The notes under the pieces were generated by a model. It saw nothing but the letters and a program-made list of their open reading frames with translations. It was not told where the DNA came from and did not search any database. A program made the position numbers and the translations under genes. This document shows, in pieces, positions 49,740 to 60,997 of a stretch of 64,000 nucleotides of DNA. Location of the stretch: the NCBI RefSeq assembly GCF_937616625.2, contig NC_065571.1, forward strand, positions 374,501 to 438,500, read 5' to 3'. The stretch's first letter is position 1. Every line of letters begins with the position of its first letter. The stretch is from Mercurialis annua (taxonomy: Eukaryota > Streptophyta > Magnoliopsida > Malpighiales > Euphorbiaceae).

Positions 49740-50930
49740 TTATTACAAATAAATAAACTTCTTACATTCTAACATGTAAGGAAAAATTTAAAAAAATTGA
49801 ACTATATAATTTTTTTAAGGTTATTTCCAATAATATGCAAATTTATTTTGGGTGTTACTCAAGTTTTAAGTTCAAATAAAGATGTACATTGATCGATTCG
49901 ATTTGATAGTAGAAGCATTAAAATAGTTCAGCTCTTAAAGAAAATAAAAATCAATAAATTAAAGAGTAAAGTCCGGTTAAGCTCGCACAAAAATATTTTT
50001 TAAAATTTTAAAGATTAAAAGATTAAACAAAAAATTTACATATAAATTTTAAATTTAGGAATCATATCAAAGCAAAAATTGTAATGATATATAAAAAATT
50101 GAAATAAATTTTGTATACTCATTCTATTTAAACATTTACGTTCTGGAGATATGCAAGACAATAGAATTGTGGTTACTTGACTCCTAATTTTAAACATAAC
50201 ATAAATCAGCACATCTCTGTATTAAACATTGTCTAGAATGGAGTTAGTGCACCTTATCTACCTTACGTTTCTGCTTTGGCCGATAAAGTGGTTGTGCAGT
50301 TGCTAAATTTTCTAACTCTACTTCATCTGCCACTCAAAATAACTCCACTCCTGCATATTTTTCAATCATAATCAAGTGTTACAGATTTAATATATGGAAT
50401 TCCTACGGGAATTAGGAAAACGGCTAAAGACTACCTCCCTAACTCGCCTATAAGTAGAGCGGCTATTTCGACAGTCCAAAAGAGCACGACAAATCCCCAT
50501 ATTCTCCAAAATCCGTGAAACAAGGAACCTCACACCAACTACATCAATGCCAAAATTTACGACGCATGTCATTTTGCAACGGTAATGCATTTGAAATACT
50601 CATCTGATTCACGATTCACCTTTAATGTTACAAAATCCGTACTGATTTAATCATCAGAATGCCTTCCAAGCACCAAAAGTCTGGACCTCTTTGATTTCTA
50701 TTTGTTTAACTGGAGCTCACTTACTGATTGTCAGAAGATGGCCTATCGATTACCAGGAGATCATCAATTGGTTGCATTTGAGAGCGTGACTCATAACAAG
50801 AAGCAACTGCATGCGTATTAACATTCGCACTTGCTTATGCTATATCAACCAGACAACACATGTATTGGAAACAATATACACCAAAAAATGTATAGCTTTA
50901 ACTCTTGAGTGATGAAATTCTGTACAACAA
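49740..50930. other. Intergenic region and SEC23 3' UTR
   Basis: AT-rich, with a GC-richer part at about 50600-50930 that probably belongs to the SEC23 3' UTR (minus strand). A 67-codon minus-strand frame at 50387-50590 has no recognisable family and no splice partner. Confidence 0.4.
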
Positions 50931-50937
50931 TGCCTTT

Positions 50938-53646
50938 TTAAGCCTTCACTGCAAGGGTTTGTAAGTGATCTATGAACTCTTGCAAGCTCAACTCATCAGT
51001 AAGTATAACTTCTGATCCTTCCGTGTACGTCGAGTTCTGGGTAACTGATGGATTTAACTTGGCAAGAAGAAACCTAGCCTGACTGCTGTGCTGATCGCAT
51101 TTTATCAGTCTCGGTGCCGGAACTCGCTCTGCCACCAATTGTTGTGCGTCGAGTTCTGGAGCTTCCAACAGCTTTCTCAGATTCTCGTGGCTTGAATCTT
51201 TGTGATAACCGAGTTTCTTCCAATGAGCAATCTTGGACCCGTAGTGAATCACCACATGGAAGTAAGAATCGAAGAGTAAAATTACATCGGGAGAGATTGA
51301 ACAAACGTCTAGAAGGACCGGAACAGGGGGACCGTCAAAAGAATACTGAAATAATGTAGGTTGTATCATAATAAGTGAACCCACAACTCCTTCACGGTTC
51401 AACATTAGTCGGAAGAACGAAGTTTCATCGGGAGTACTATTGAAAACATCGATAAATTGGGACCTCCTCAAATAATACATAAACTGCGGATAAAGAGAGA
51501 AACTCGTTGACAAACGGAACGTAGATGGATCTTCATGGATATAGTCCCCAAACTTGGAGGCAAAACAAATAAGGCTGTCGTCAAGCCATCTGATAACATC
51601 TCGAGCATAACATGTTTCTGATCGGTGAATGGCGAGTCTGGCCATGACAGAAGCAGCTGCTTCCTGATCAAAACCAGCAGTTATTTCTGCTGACTTGTTA
51701 CCGACCCATCTTCTAGCAGCAGTCGTAACCCTTTTCCGAACTCCCATATTACCGTGTCGATAACGTGTTATGAATTGTATAAAGAATGCAGAGCCGGGAT
51801 GTGCTTTCTGCTGATCACTTACTTCAAAGAAGAAAGCTAAGCATGTTTTGTTCGTTACCGTACCCAACTTCCACTTGTAGGTTCCACCCTCCCCCGTCTC
51901 ACGATCACTCACTATTCCATTTTTCTGCCGAAGAGAAACACAAGGTCCTAGAGCTCCACAAACTTTTAAATCTTTGGTAGTTACCACATCAATAGTTGCA
52001 TCGAAATACATCTTCAAATTCCCCTCTTCATCATGACTAAAAATATGCCGCAAGCACTTTCTGAATTGTTCCGAGTCAAATAACTCTCCGAACATCATGA
52101 ATCCACCAGACCTCTCAACAGGGCCTTTTAGCTCTGCTACTCCTATTTGATCAAGAGAACAGGCAAATAAGTCAAGAACAACAGATGCATCAGATAATCT
52201 CTGCAAAAGCCGATTGTAGAAGTTGCATGATTTCCTATAGTACGGCGCTTGACCATTGATGAGGTCTTTATGATTTCTGATGGCGTTACTAAGATCTGAA
52301 TCAACAATGATTCCCGGGCCCAAAGTTGCAGGTCCAGAAGTGAAGACCATAATACGAGACACTGTATGGCCTAAACATCCTTCAAGAAGTCCGAGCGCAA
52401 CCGAGATTGCCAAACCTGTGCATCTCTGTGGGCGGTGACCAGGCTTTACTACAGCTAAAGAGCGAATTTCTTCAATTGCTGTAACGATATTGAACTCACA
52501 TTCAGATACAGGTATCAAATATCCCTGATTCTGATGAAATGGTGATTTTCCGAGTTGCTGCTGCTTCATACGATTCAAGCCTAGAAGCTGTTGAGTCTGC
52601 ATATTTGAAAGAAAAGAAAACGCTTGAATTAGGCATATTCCGTAAGCTTCAGATCATCCAAGTATATGGCTTATTGGCATAAATCATTCAATGAAAACAT
52701 AATTTGTGAATTTTTTTTTTCAACATTCATGATCCAAATTGCAAATAATTTCATCACTAGAACTCAAAACCTATCTAAAAAAAACTCAATCTACAGAATA
52801 TCCAAGTGCTTCTTCAAGATTTATACACGAAACAAGTAAAAACACACTCAATCCTCTAAATCATAGCTCAAAATGAACACAAGAAATGGCCAAATAAACA
52901 AGCAGAGCAATAAAGCAAACAAAAAGATAAAGTTGAAAACTATTTACCTGCTCAGAAGAAACCTCGCGTTCACCATGAAACACAACAACTCTACAACACC
53001 CCAAAAACCCCAAATCATAAACCCTAACCATCGAATCAAAAACAATCAAACCCACAATTGAATTTTCAGGCAACCGTTCAATAACCAACAATAGCTCATT
53101 CTTAACCACCTTAAGCTCCTCCTCGTCCGTACAAGCATCCACCACAAACACAAACCCCGGCCCCACCTCCCCACACCCACCGCCGCCATTTCTCGGAGTA
53201 GACCCAACCATGGAAGACAAAGAAGAAGTACTGGACGAGTACAGCCCATTTACCGAGCCCGACCTCAAACTCAAACCCGACCCGAATTTCACATCGGTCT
53301 TATCGATTTTATATTCTACAGTACTATAAGTGGGAAACAACTCAGCCGGAAGATTGGTTTCGCCGATACCGGAATAAGAAATAGGGAAAGGGTTTTTACA
53401 GTAACAGAAAGGACAGACCCAGACACGTGACTGGTAATCGACACGTGCGTATGGGTTTAAGACGGCGGAGCACCGAGAGCAGGTTAGCGGCTCGTACGGG
53501 AGAATTGGGAGCTCCGATGATTGCATTAATGGGGTGCACATTATGCTGAGGGGGACCACGAGTGATGTGGCGTCGTTTTTGGTTGTTGGCCATGAATTCC
53601 ACGACCAACGGAGTCCTTCAATTGACTCCAATTCCGTGAAATCCAT
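50938..53646 (-). CDS. SEC23: SEC23 COPII coat subunit
   Basis: Two exons, 53646-52948 and 52596-50938 (minus strand), about 785 residues, near the SEC23 family length. The zinc finger is C56-x2-C59 ... C78-x2-C81 (CSRC and CPFC). The trunk domain has [14 protein letters not shown] and [18 protein letters not shown]. Helical and gelsolin-like regions fill the C-terminus, with [20 protein letters not shown] and a late [23 protein letters not shown]23 with SEC24 forms the inner COPII coat at ER exit sites and is the GTPase activator of SAR1. The Gly/Ser-rich insertion after residue ~125 and the single intron mark a divergent plant SEC23 class rather than the many-intron canonical one. A foldback MITE begins about 180 bases upstream of the ATG. 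Confidence 0.9.
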
Positions 53647-53828
53647 GAATTTGGGAGAGGGATTTGATCTGCGTTTCTAGTTTGGTCTCATTGTTTAATG
53701 GAATTGTACTTTCCGATGATTTAAGACTCAAGTAACATAAAGATGCACTTTTTTTAAGGCACTTGTTTTTGTTTGGTTGCTCAAAATGCAACGACAAATC
53801 AAAATAGATTTATCATTTTTTTTATGAG

Positions 53829-54230
53829 AAAAATATTCTAAAATCCCCACGTTTGTCATAATTTACAGTTTGGTATTTTTTATTTAAAAATCAAACAATT
53901 TATTACTTCAGTTTTAATTTTACAAACACTTGCAACCTTCTGTTAAATATAGATATCAAACCATTAACGTTATAAAATGTAAGGTACCAAATCGTTTGAA
54001 AATGAGATATTAAATCGTGAACATAATTAATATTGAGTTAACAAAATGTTAATATAATAAAAAGTGAGGTATCAAATCGTTTGAAAATAAATATCAAATC
54101 ATTAATGAAACTAACAGAAGCCCTTAATTGTTGATGGAATCAAAACTGAGGTAATAAATCGTTTGATTTTCAAATAAAGGGTACTAAACTGTAAATTATG
54201 ACAAACGTGAGAGGCCTTAGAGTAATTTGC
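53829..54230. mobile_element. Foldback MITE, type C
   Basis: The left arm contains CACGTTTGTCATAATTTACAG, AATCAAACAATTTATTAC and TCAGTTTT. The right arm, reverse-complemented, contains CACGTTTGTCATAATTTACAG, AATCAAACGATTTATTAC and TCAGTTTT in the same order, so arms of about 100 bases are nearly identical. The centre repeats CAAATCGTTTGAAAAT and AACATAATTAA-like words. Non-coding, in the promoter side of SEC23. Confidence 0.75.
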
Positions 54231-54234
54231 TTTT

Positions 54235-55260
54235 TTTTTTTTAAAAAAATACCTTTAAACTCTTTAAAAAATACTTTTAACACTTTTAAAAATATTTGTT
54301 TTGTAATAAAAGAAATTAAGTAAATGTTAATCACAATTTAGTAATTTTATAATTCTAATTATTTATAATTTTTTTTAATATATGGTTTATGATTTTTTTT
54401 AAATAGTTTTCAACCATGAGACAACACTTTTAAGTATTTTATATTCAGATTAATCTACATTCCAATAATATAGGCCCCTTACAAGAGATAGGCTCTGATC
54501 CTAAATTTTAATGGTTGCATATATGAGTACGGTTAGAACGCGACCTCGCTTAAATCAAAAAAAGGACTTATCAACTTACATACGCGGTGTAGCTGAAACT
54601 TACTCTTAAAAAAAATGTTACACCATCAATAACGAATATTTAGATTTTTTTAAATAATCGGAGAGGAGAACGTTTATATAACGATATAAATCTATGATCT
54701 TATCAGATTGATGCTCGGCGTCTATCATTTGAGATACAACTCATACAAATATTTAGACTTTTTTTATGTACTTCAGCGATGAATAGACATAATCGTTAGG
54801 CGGGCTTCAAAGCCAGCTCGCTCATATCCCGACTTATTTAGGACAAATTAGTACATTCTTTTCTCATCAAGTCCGATTTAAATATTTATTAAATTTATTA
54901 TATATGTGCAACTTTTTATATATAATTAATTATATTTATATGTAGATTCAAAAAATGTCTGGTCGGAAGACTTGAACTCGAACTCGGACTGGATTTGAAT
55001 TTGCATTTAAAAGAGTCAATTTTGATTAAGTTTGGCCCTTATTGCTCAAGTCCAGCCCACGAACAAGTATAGTTATCTGAGTGAAGGTTTGGAATAAAGA
55101 AAACTTAGAGCTTAAGTTCAGGCCTTGTAGCCCACAACAGAATGAATGTTGGTAGATAGAGGGTCCAAAATGGGTTTCATTCAGTTACTGATCTTAGGTA
55201 TTTGGACTGAAATCTATGAAGATAATAAGCCATACCTCAGAAGTGTTTAAGGTTCATTTA
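54235..55260. other. AT-rich intergenic region, nothing recognised
   Basis: No coding sequence, RNA gene or complete element with clear ends was found here. Confidence 0.4.
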
Positions 55261-55264
55261 CGAG

Positions 55265-56785
55265 AAATTTGCACAAAATACTCTTTTTTTAGATTTATTT
55301 GTTTTAAATATTTTAATTTTGAAAATTTATATTTTTACTCTTTTTTTGTAATGTTTCTATCTCTACCCCAATTAGAATTTTAACTAATTAGCATTTTTAC
55401 TCCACTCATGCAAGACACATGTGCACTTTTATTTTTTTTATCTTTTCCTCTTTCTTCTCTTCTCTCTCTTTCTTCTCTCTCTCTCTTCTCTTCTCTCTCT
55501 TTCTTCTTCTTCTTCTTCTTTCCTTTCTCTGCAACTTTTTCTTTACGTTTTTTTTTCATTTTAATAAAATTTCTTAACAAATTTTATCCAAAAAATTCAA
55601 GATAAAAAAGAATTCATTATGAAAAATTTGACCTAATCCGTCTCAAGAAATAACGAAGTTTTCCGTCATCGCCATCGCCATCATTGATCTTTTTATTTTT
55701 TTCAGAATTTTCTTCTTCTTCTTATTTCTATGTTGTTTTAATTGTAGTATCGTTTTTTGGTATTGTTTTTCATTTTTTTTTGAAAAAATTGTTTTTTCTT
55801 CATTAATGATGTTTTGACATGGTTTTCAAACGTTTTTAAATTAATTTTAGAAATTGTTGGAAACTGTTTTTTCGAAACTGTTTTATACTGTTTGAAACCT
55901 TTGTAAACGGTTTGAAACGGTTTTATTGAAACTGTTATTTTTTTAAACTGTTTGAAAGTGTTTTTTTTTAAACTGTTTTAGACTGTTTGAAACCTTTGTA
56001 AACGGTTTGAAACTGTTATTTTTGAGACTGTTTTAAAGTGGTTTTAGAAACCGTTCTAAACTGTTTGAAACCTTTGCAAACTGTTTTAAACATTTTTAAA
56101 TTGTTTGAAACTGTTTTTAGATAAAGGTTGCAAATTATGTTTTATGAAACTGTTTGAAACCTGTATAAACTGTTTGAAACCATTGTAAACTGTTTGAAGC
56201 TGTTTTTTGGAAACTGTTTGATACGTTTGTAAACTTTTTGAAACTATTGTATAATTTTTTTTAAATGATAATAATTATGTCTTTTAAAAATTGTATGAAA
56301 CCGTTTGAAACTGCATTTGAAACAGTTCGAAACCGTTTTTAATAGAACAAATAAATAAAAAATTATAATTTTTCTTTGTTTTTGGAGAAAGTTATGATCG
56401 TTGGATTTGAATTCCAAGTGAAATTTGAAACGATTTGATTACGAATTAAAAATTCGAGCGGATCGGAAAATAGATTTGAAACTAGCAATAAAACTTTAAA
56501 AAATAGTAATAAAATTACAGAAATTAATTTTCTAAAATGTTATGATCTGAAGATTAGACTGGATTTGTTGATTTGTTATTTTTTTTTAAAAAAAATAAGT
56601 GAAAAGATGAAGAAAAGAAGAAGAAGAAGACACTGTAAATAAGTGGAGTAATTTTTAGGTATAAAAACAAATAGAGTAGGGTATAAAAATAATTGGCTGA
56701 CACGGGTAGGTAGGTAAGTCAAGTCTAAAAATTATGATAGGTAATTACTAATTTTTTTCTTATATAGGTATTTCTCTAATTCTCT
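55265..56785. mobile_element. Possible large foldback element with CT-rich tract and repeat core
   Basis: Weak inverted similarity between the flanks: GAGAAATTTGCACAAAATAC at left, and GAGAAATACCTATATAAG on the reverse complement of the right, with ATTTTTACTCCACT versus AATTACTCCACTTATTTACA further in. Between them lie a CT microsatellite (55440-55530) and a degenerate repeat array (55850-56345). Termini and target duplication are not clear, so the call is tentative. Confidence 0.35.
55850..56345. repeat. Degenerate repeat array of GTTTGAAAC units
   Basis: The word GTTTGAAAC or close variants (CTGTTTGAAACC, GGTTTGAAAC, ACTGTTTGAAG) occurs about twenty times in 500 bases. It is often in the longer form AACTGTTTGAAACCTTTGTAA with spacings near 18-25 bases and some longer gaps. 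Every stop-free frame is short, so it is not protein-coding. Confidence 0.8.
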
Positions 56786-57309
56786 CTTCATTTATTGGCT
56801 GATGCTTTAACATGGCATGTATTATTATTGTGGTCAGATTTTGATATAAATAAATATATTATTGACATACAATGTTTATTATTGTATTTTTGTTTTTTTT
56901 AATTAAAAATTGGAGTCGAGAAATCAGGAAACACACCCGGGCATCTCAACTAGGTTGACACCCTCATAGCGTATACATCATTTTTTTTCGCAACCATATA
57001 TTAAAATCAAAAGAAAAAGTTTGATTACAAATCCAATCAAAAAATAAACAAAAGCTTAGAATAATCCAAGTCAAATGAAAAACTGCCGAATAAAAATAAA
57101 TCAGCTCCATCCAAAAAGCTGAGACCCTTTTAACTTGTACACACACTCCAGATAATGCAACATGAATCTCCACTTCCTTGAAAGCCTTCAACTTCAAACA
57201 GCAAATTGAGAATTTCCCAAATCCAAAAAAAGACGAGCAGAACAGTAGAAGTTTAACCAACTAAGCCACTCCAAGCTGACGAGACTGTAAAAACACAATT
57301 TTTGTTAAC

Positions 57310-57903
57310 TGATGGAGTCTGCCTTCTGAACCGGTGAGTGAACCTGCAAAACAGGGTAGAAGCTAACCGGACGGTGGTTGTCCGATTAACTCTCCGATGC
57401 TAAAGTCAGTCTAGAGCTTTGAGCAGCGTTTTGAGTATATGAATGTAATTGTGATTCTAGGCATACCTCGTGCTCCTTTTATAGTAGTCGAATATACCTA
57501 GTAGAGTTGTATTAGGCAGGTGAATCCTACTTTGTAGGGATTCGGCCGTATCGTAGAGATTCTCCTGATTTGTCGGGATCTACCTTAATCTGATAAGAGT
57601 CCTATTTAGGAACGTCTTCCTAAATAGTCTTATCTTCCTAAAGTAGAGCTTATCCTTCCATATGTAGTGTTTGTGTCCAAATAGGACAAGATTTCCATAT
57701 TTAGTCGTTTACCCGAATCCCGGGCCTGACGTGCTCTTGGCGGATCATGTGGGATTCGGTCTTTATTAGCGTGTTACCGAATCTTAGAGATTCGGCATCT
57801 CCTTCATACCTTTTCGGTCTTCAGGGGGAGTCCGGTGTCACCTGAGAGTAGATCTCCTGCAACTCGGCTCCATTATACTTACAGTAGGATTCGGTATCCA
57901 TCA
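57310..57903 (-). repeat. 3' LTR of the retrotransposon
   Basis: 594 bases from TGATGGAGTCTGCC to GGTATCCATCA in plus-strand order, so on the element's own strand it begins TGATGG and ends CATCA. Its first 438 bases recur at 63563-64000 with two visible differences (57502 T versus 63755 C; 57574 C versus 63827 T). The far boundary is set by the polypurine tract beginning at 57904. Confidence 0.88.
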
Positions 57904-57914
57904 TTAGCCCCCCC
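57904..57914 (-). other. Polypurine tract of the retrotransposon
   Basis: On the minus strand GGGGGGGCTAA directly precedes the 3' LTR. This is the usual position and base composition for plus-strand priming. Confidence 0.7.
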
Positions 57915-58452
57915 GCAAGTGAGCTGAAGTAGTTTGGCATTTATGCCTTAGTGGATTTTGGCTCTTTTGGAGCTGAGTTCTCTTATACGGGCGAGTCGTT
58001 TTGTATTCCGGGCGAGTCGTTTCATATGTTTGTGGGTGACGTTTCTTCTTTAGTAAGATTCTGTGTTGCCACGTGTCAGCATTTAATGATTTCAACGGTT
58101 AATGATTCAAAAGCGTTTTGTATTTAATCTCTTTGTATTTCTTCTTTTCCCTCTTACTTACTTTTCGAATTTACTCGAATTTACTCTCATTTCTTGTAGT
58201 TTTTCCCTTTTCGTTCTTCGTTTGATCATTTGATTCTTTGTGACTTGTTTTCAAGAGATTTTTCAGGTATGTTTTCTTTCGTTGTTTGGATGTTAATATG
58301 GCTTTCTTCTTGGTATATATTCTTCATGGTTTATATTCTGGAAATTCCTTTTCTGTGCTTGTTGTTCTTCGATGTGTTCTTCAACGTGTTCTTCAATATA
58401 TTTTTTGTTTGATCCTTATTTTGTGTTTATGTTTGTGATTCCCTGTTCTAGG

Positions 58453-59196
58453 ATGCCTCTTAGTCGAGTGGAAGATGCATGCGCTGCTATGGCTTTTACC
58501 CGATCAAAGCTTCGTAGGGATGAAGTCTTAGATATCTATTTTAAGTATAGTTTTCCTTTCGATTATAGGGTAATATTACCCGGTGCCGATATGGCTGCGT
58601 CTGATTCTCCCGGATCTTCTTGTAGGGCGGTTCTCTTCGAAGAGCAATTTGCTGCTGGTCTTAGGTTTCCTTTAGATCCATTTTTAGTAGAAGTGTGTAG
58701 GGATTTAAAGGTTGCTCTGGGGCAACTTTACCCTGGTACGATTAGAGTAGTGCTCGCCTTTTCGGAGGCATGTAGGCTCCGGGGCTGTGCCCCTTCTCTC
58801 AAAGTGTTATATCATTTTGTAGACTTTAGGAAGTGTGATGGCTGCTTCGTTTTCGCCCTTGGTAAAGAAGGGCGATCTCGTATTTATCTTCCTTGCCTAA
58901 CCAGTCGCTGGCGAAGGCGTTTCTTTATTGTCTACCATAAATTTGCTTTTCTTCATTTTTCGGATGGTTTTTCTTCTCATCCAGTTCGGAGCTGTTCTTC
59001 TCCTTTAAGTTTATCCGAGTCAAAACTTGCTTTCGACATATCTTCCTGTAGTGTTGAATCGCGTCCTATTTTAGATGTCTTGGTCAATAGTCATCTTCGG
59101 CGTCGATGGCTTCCTTTGGAGGATCCTCCTCGAGGCTTGGCGGATCTTTGCTACTCTTTTGTTCAAGGTATATTAATTTGCTTAAGTTCTTTTTAA
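58453..59196 (+). CDS. Antisense ORF of the retrotransposon, part A: Transposase_28-like domain
   Basis: Lies on the strand opposite to gag. The ATG at 58453 directly follows an acceptor-like TGTTCTAG, and a donor-like TTTTTCAG|GTATGT lies near 58266, so a leader intron is likely. It encodes about 240 residues. The segment FAAGLRFPLDPFLVEVCRDL ... ALGQLYPGTIRVVLAFSEAC ... LKVLYHFVDF resembles the 'putative gypsy-type transposon' (Transposase_28) domain found in extra ORFs of plant retroelements. Role unknown. A donor-like G|GTATAT after SFVQ (about 59168) does not give a frame match to part B, so the true splice pattern is unresolved and the listed end is only the first stop. Confidence 0.6.
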   Translation: MPLSRVEDACAAMAFTRSKLRRDEVLDIYFKYSFPFDYRVILPGADMAASDSPGSSCRAVLFEEQFAAGLRFPLDPFLVEVCRDLKVALGQLYPGTIRVVLAFSEACRLRGCAPSLKVLYHFVDFRKCDGCFVFALGKEGRSRIYLPCLTSRWRRRFFIVYHKFAFLHFSDGFSSHPVRSCSSPLSLSESKLAFDISSCSVESRPILDVLVNSHLRRRWLPLEDPPRGLADLCYSFVQGILICLSSF

Positions 59197-59211
59197 TGTT
59201 TCTTTTGTAGG

Positions 59212-60355
59212 ATGTCTTCTTCTTCTGACGATTTCCTTTCCGGATTTCAAGTAGATTTGGACGTTCCGATGGGTGGTCCTGACGTTCCTATCGCCAACAT
59301 TGTTTCTGGCGACATTGTCGTGGATGGGGCTCCTGTTGATATCTCCCTAGCTCCCGCCGAGATAGCGTTGCCTGAGGTTATTGTTGTAAATGATGATGAT
59401 GATGATGACTCGGCTGATCCAGTAGGTGACGAGGCGGTTCCGTCGCCACTTCCCCCTCTAGCATCATTTGCCGTTTCTGGGGGAGTTGGGGGTGTGACTT
59501 CAGAGGGGTTGGTTGTTGCTGATTCGGGAGAGATTCCTCAGGGTCGAGACCCGGATTCTCCGTCTAGGAAGAGGCGTCGAGTTGGCGATGGTTCTCCATC
59601 GAGGGAGAATTTTCCTGGAGACTCTTCTTCTGCTCCAGATTTGGTGCAGTGGGTCGAAGGTCAGGATCCTGCCAGTTTGCTGAATCCTAGAGTGCTAGCG
59701 GAATATATCCGGACTTTGGCGATTCCTGATGATGTTACGTGGTTTTGTGGTAGGCCGGGTCAGGAGCTTTCCGATCTGGCTTGTTTTCATGGTTTCTCTG
59801 TAAGTGCTTTCTTTCTTGAATATTATATGTTTTTTGTATTCAATTGTTTCCTTATTTGTTTATTTTTGGTGCTTGTAGGCTCTTCAATCTGTTCTGGTAT
59901 TGAACGACCGCCGACAGTGTGCCGAGGAGGAGGTTGAGCGTCTGTCCTCTCTTTTGGCGACTTCCGAGTCTGAAAGGGCCAAATTGAAGGCTTCTTTGGA
60001 AAAGCATGATTCCCTTTTGGCGCAGCTTAAGGCGCAGGATGCGATTAATGATCGCCAAGTTAAAGTGATCGAGAAGAAAACTGATGACTTGACTCAAGAG
60101 ATTGAGGAGCTCGTTCGAATCAATTCCCTCGTTGGTGGGGAGAGGGACAGTCTAAGATCGGAGGTAGAGAGTCTTCATATCCGTCTGCTAGATACGAAAG
60201 CTTTTTACTCTGCTTTGATAAGCGAGTATCGTCTTGCGATTGGGAGGAAGCTTCTAGAGCAAAATCCTGATATTGATCTTTCTGGGGTTAACGGGTTGGA
60301 TCCCCAAGCCATCGCTCGTGATCTTCTTGTCAAGATGTCTAAAGACCGTGTCTAG
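59212..60355 (+). CDS. Antisense ORF of the retrotransposon, part B: acidic region and coiled coil
   Basis: Exons 59212-59799 and 59879-60355 join in frame (GT..AG) into about 354 codons. The first exon starts MSSSSDDFLSGF and is acidic with a run of six Asp (DDDDDD). It has a nuclear-signal-like SRKRRRV and ends in WFCGRPGQELSDLACFHG. The second exon is a long coiled coil (RQCAEEEVERLSSLLATSES onward, with heptad-spaced Leu/Ile). The stop is TAG 60353-60355. ATG 59212 immediately follows an acceptor-like TTTTGTAG, so it may be a downstream exon of part A or a separate gene. Coiled-coil C-termini are common in Transposase_28-type proteins. Confidence 0.6.
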
Positions 60356-60483
60356 TAGTTTATCTTTTGATTGTATTTGCCGATGTACTAATTTTGCTTT
60401 TTGTAATTCGCAATTTATGAATATATTTTTTTCGTGTTTCTTCGAAATGTGCTTTCGCCTTATTTTTATGTGCTTGTCTTGCC

Positions 60484-60760
60484 TCGAGGGTTATTCTAAA
60501 CCCTGTTCTTGGCGTTGCTTTTTGTAGAGTTAATCTAAACTCTTTTTATTTTTGTTTTTGTTTCGAGTTAATCTAAACTCTTTTTTGGCGATTTGCCTTT
60601 TCTGAGTTAATCTAAACTCATTTTTAGCCTTTTGTGGCGATTTGCCTGGTTCGGCGATTTTGCTTTGAGTTAATTTAAACTCATGTTCTTGGCTCTTAGC
60701 CTTTCGTGGCGATTTGCCTAGTTCGGCGATTTTGCCTTGAGTTAATTTAAACTCATTTTC
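60484..60760. repeat. Palindromic GAGTTAATCTAAACTC repeats in the retrotransposon
   Basis: Five copies of GAGTTAAT(C/T)TAAACTC at 60527, 60565, 60604, 60667 and 60739, plus a diverged relative, GAGGGTTATTCTAAACCCTG, near 60486. The last three units include GTGGCGATTTGCCT and TTCGGCGATTTTG(C), making longer duplicated blocks of 63-72 bases. They fill the gap between the antisense ORF and the gag-protease frame, where pol is missing. Confidence 0.85.
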
Positions 60761-60997
60761 TTGGCTTTTAGCTTTTCTTGAATTTGGTCTTTAATTTATT
60801 TTTTCTTCTTTCGTCTTTGATTTAATCGTTCGTGGCTGTTCTTGATTTTTATTTCTTTATTGGTTCGTCTGGCTAATCAGATGGTAGCGAAATTGAATTT
60901 TTATTGATAAAAAGATGGCATACAAAACATTAAAGATAGATTTGACGCCATCTGGTAAGACGGAAAGTCGTTACCGATGATGGGTCGTTTTTCATTC

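Noticed and set aside
50387..50590. 67-codon minus-strand frame downstream of SEC23
   Set aside because: No family similarity or splice signals. It probably lies in the 3' flank of SEC23.
55380..55605. Frames encoding Lys/Glu-rich or Ser/Leu/Phe-rich peptides
   Set aside because: Direct translation of a CT/GA microsatellite.
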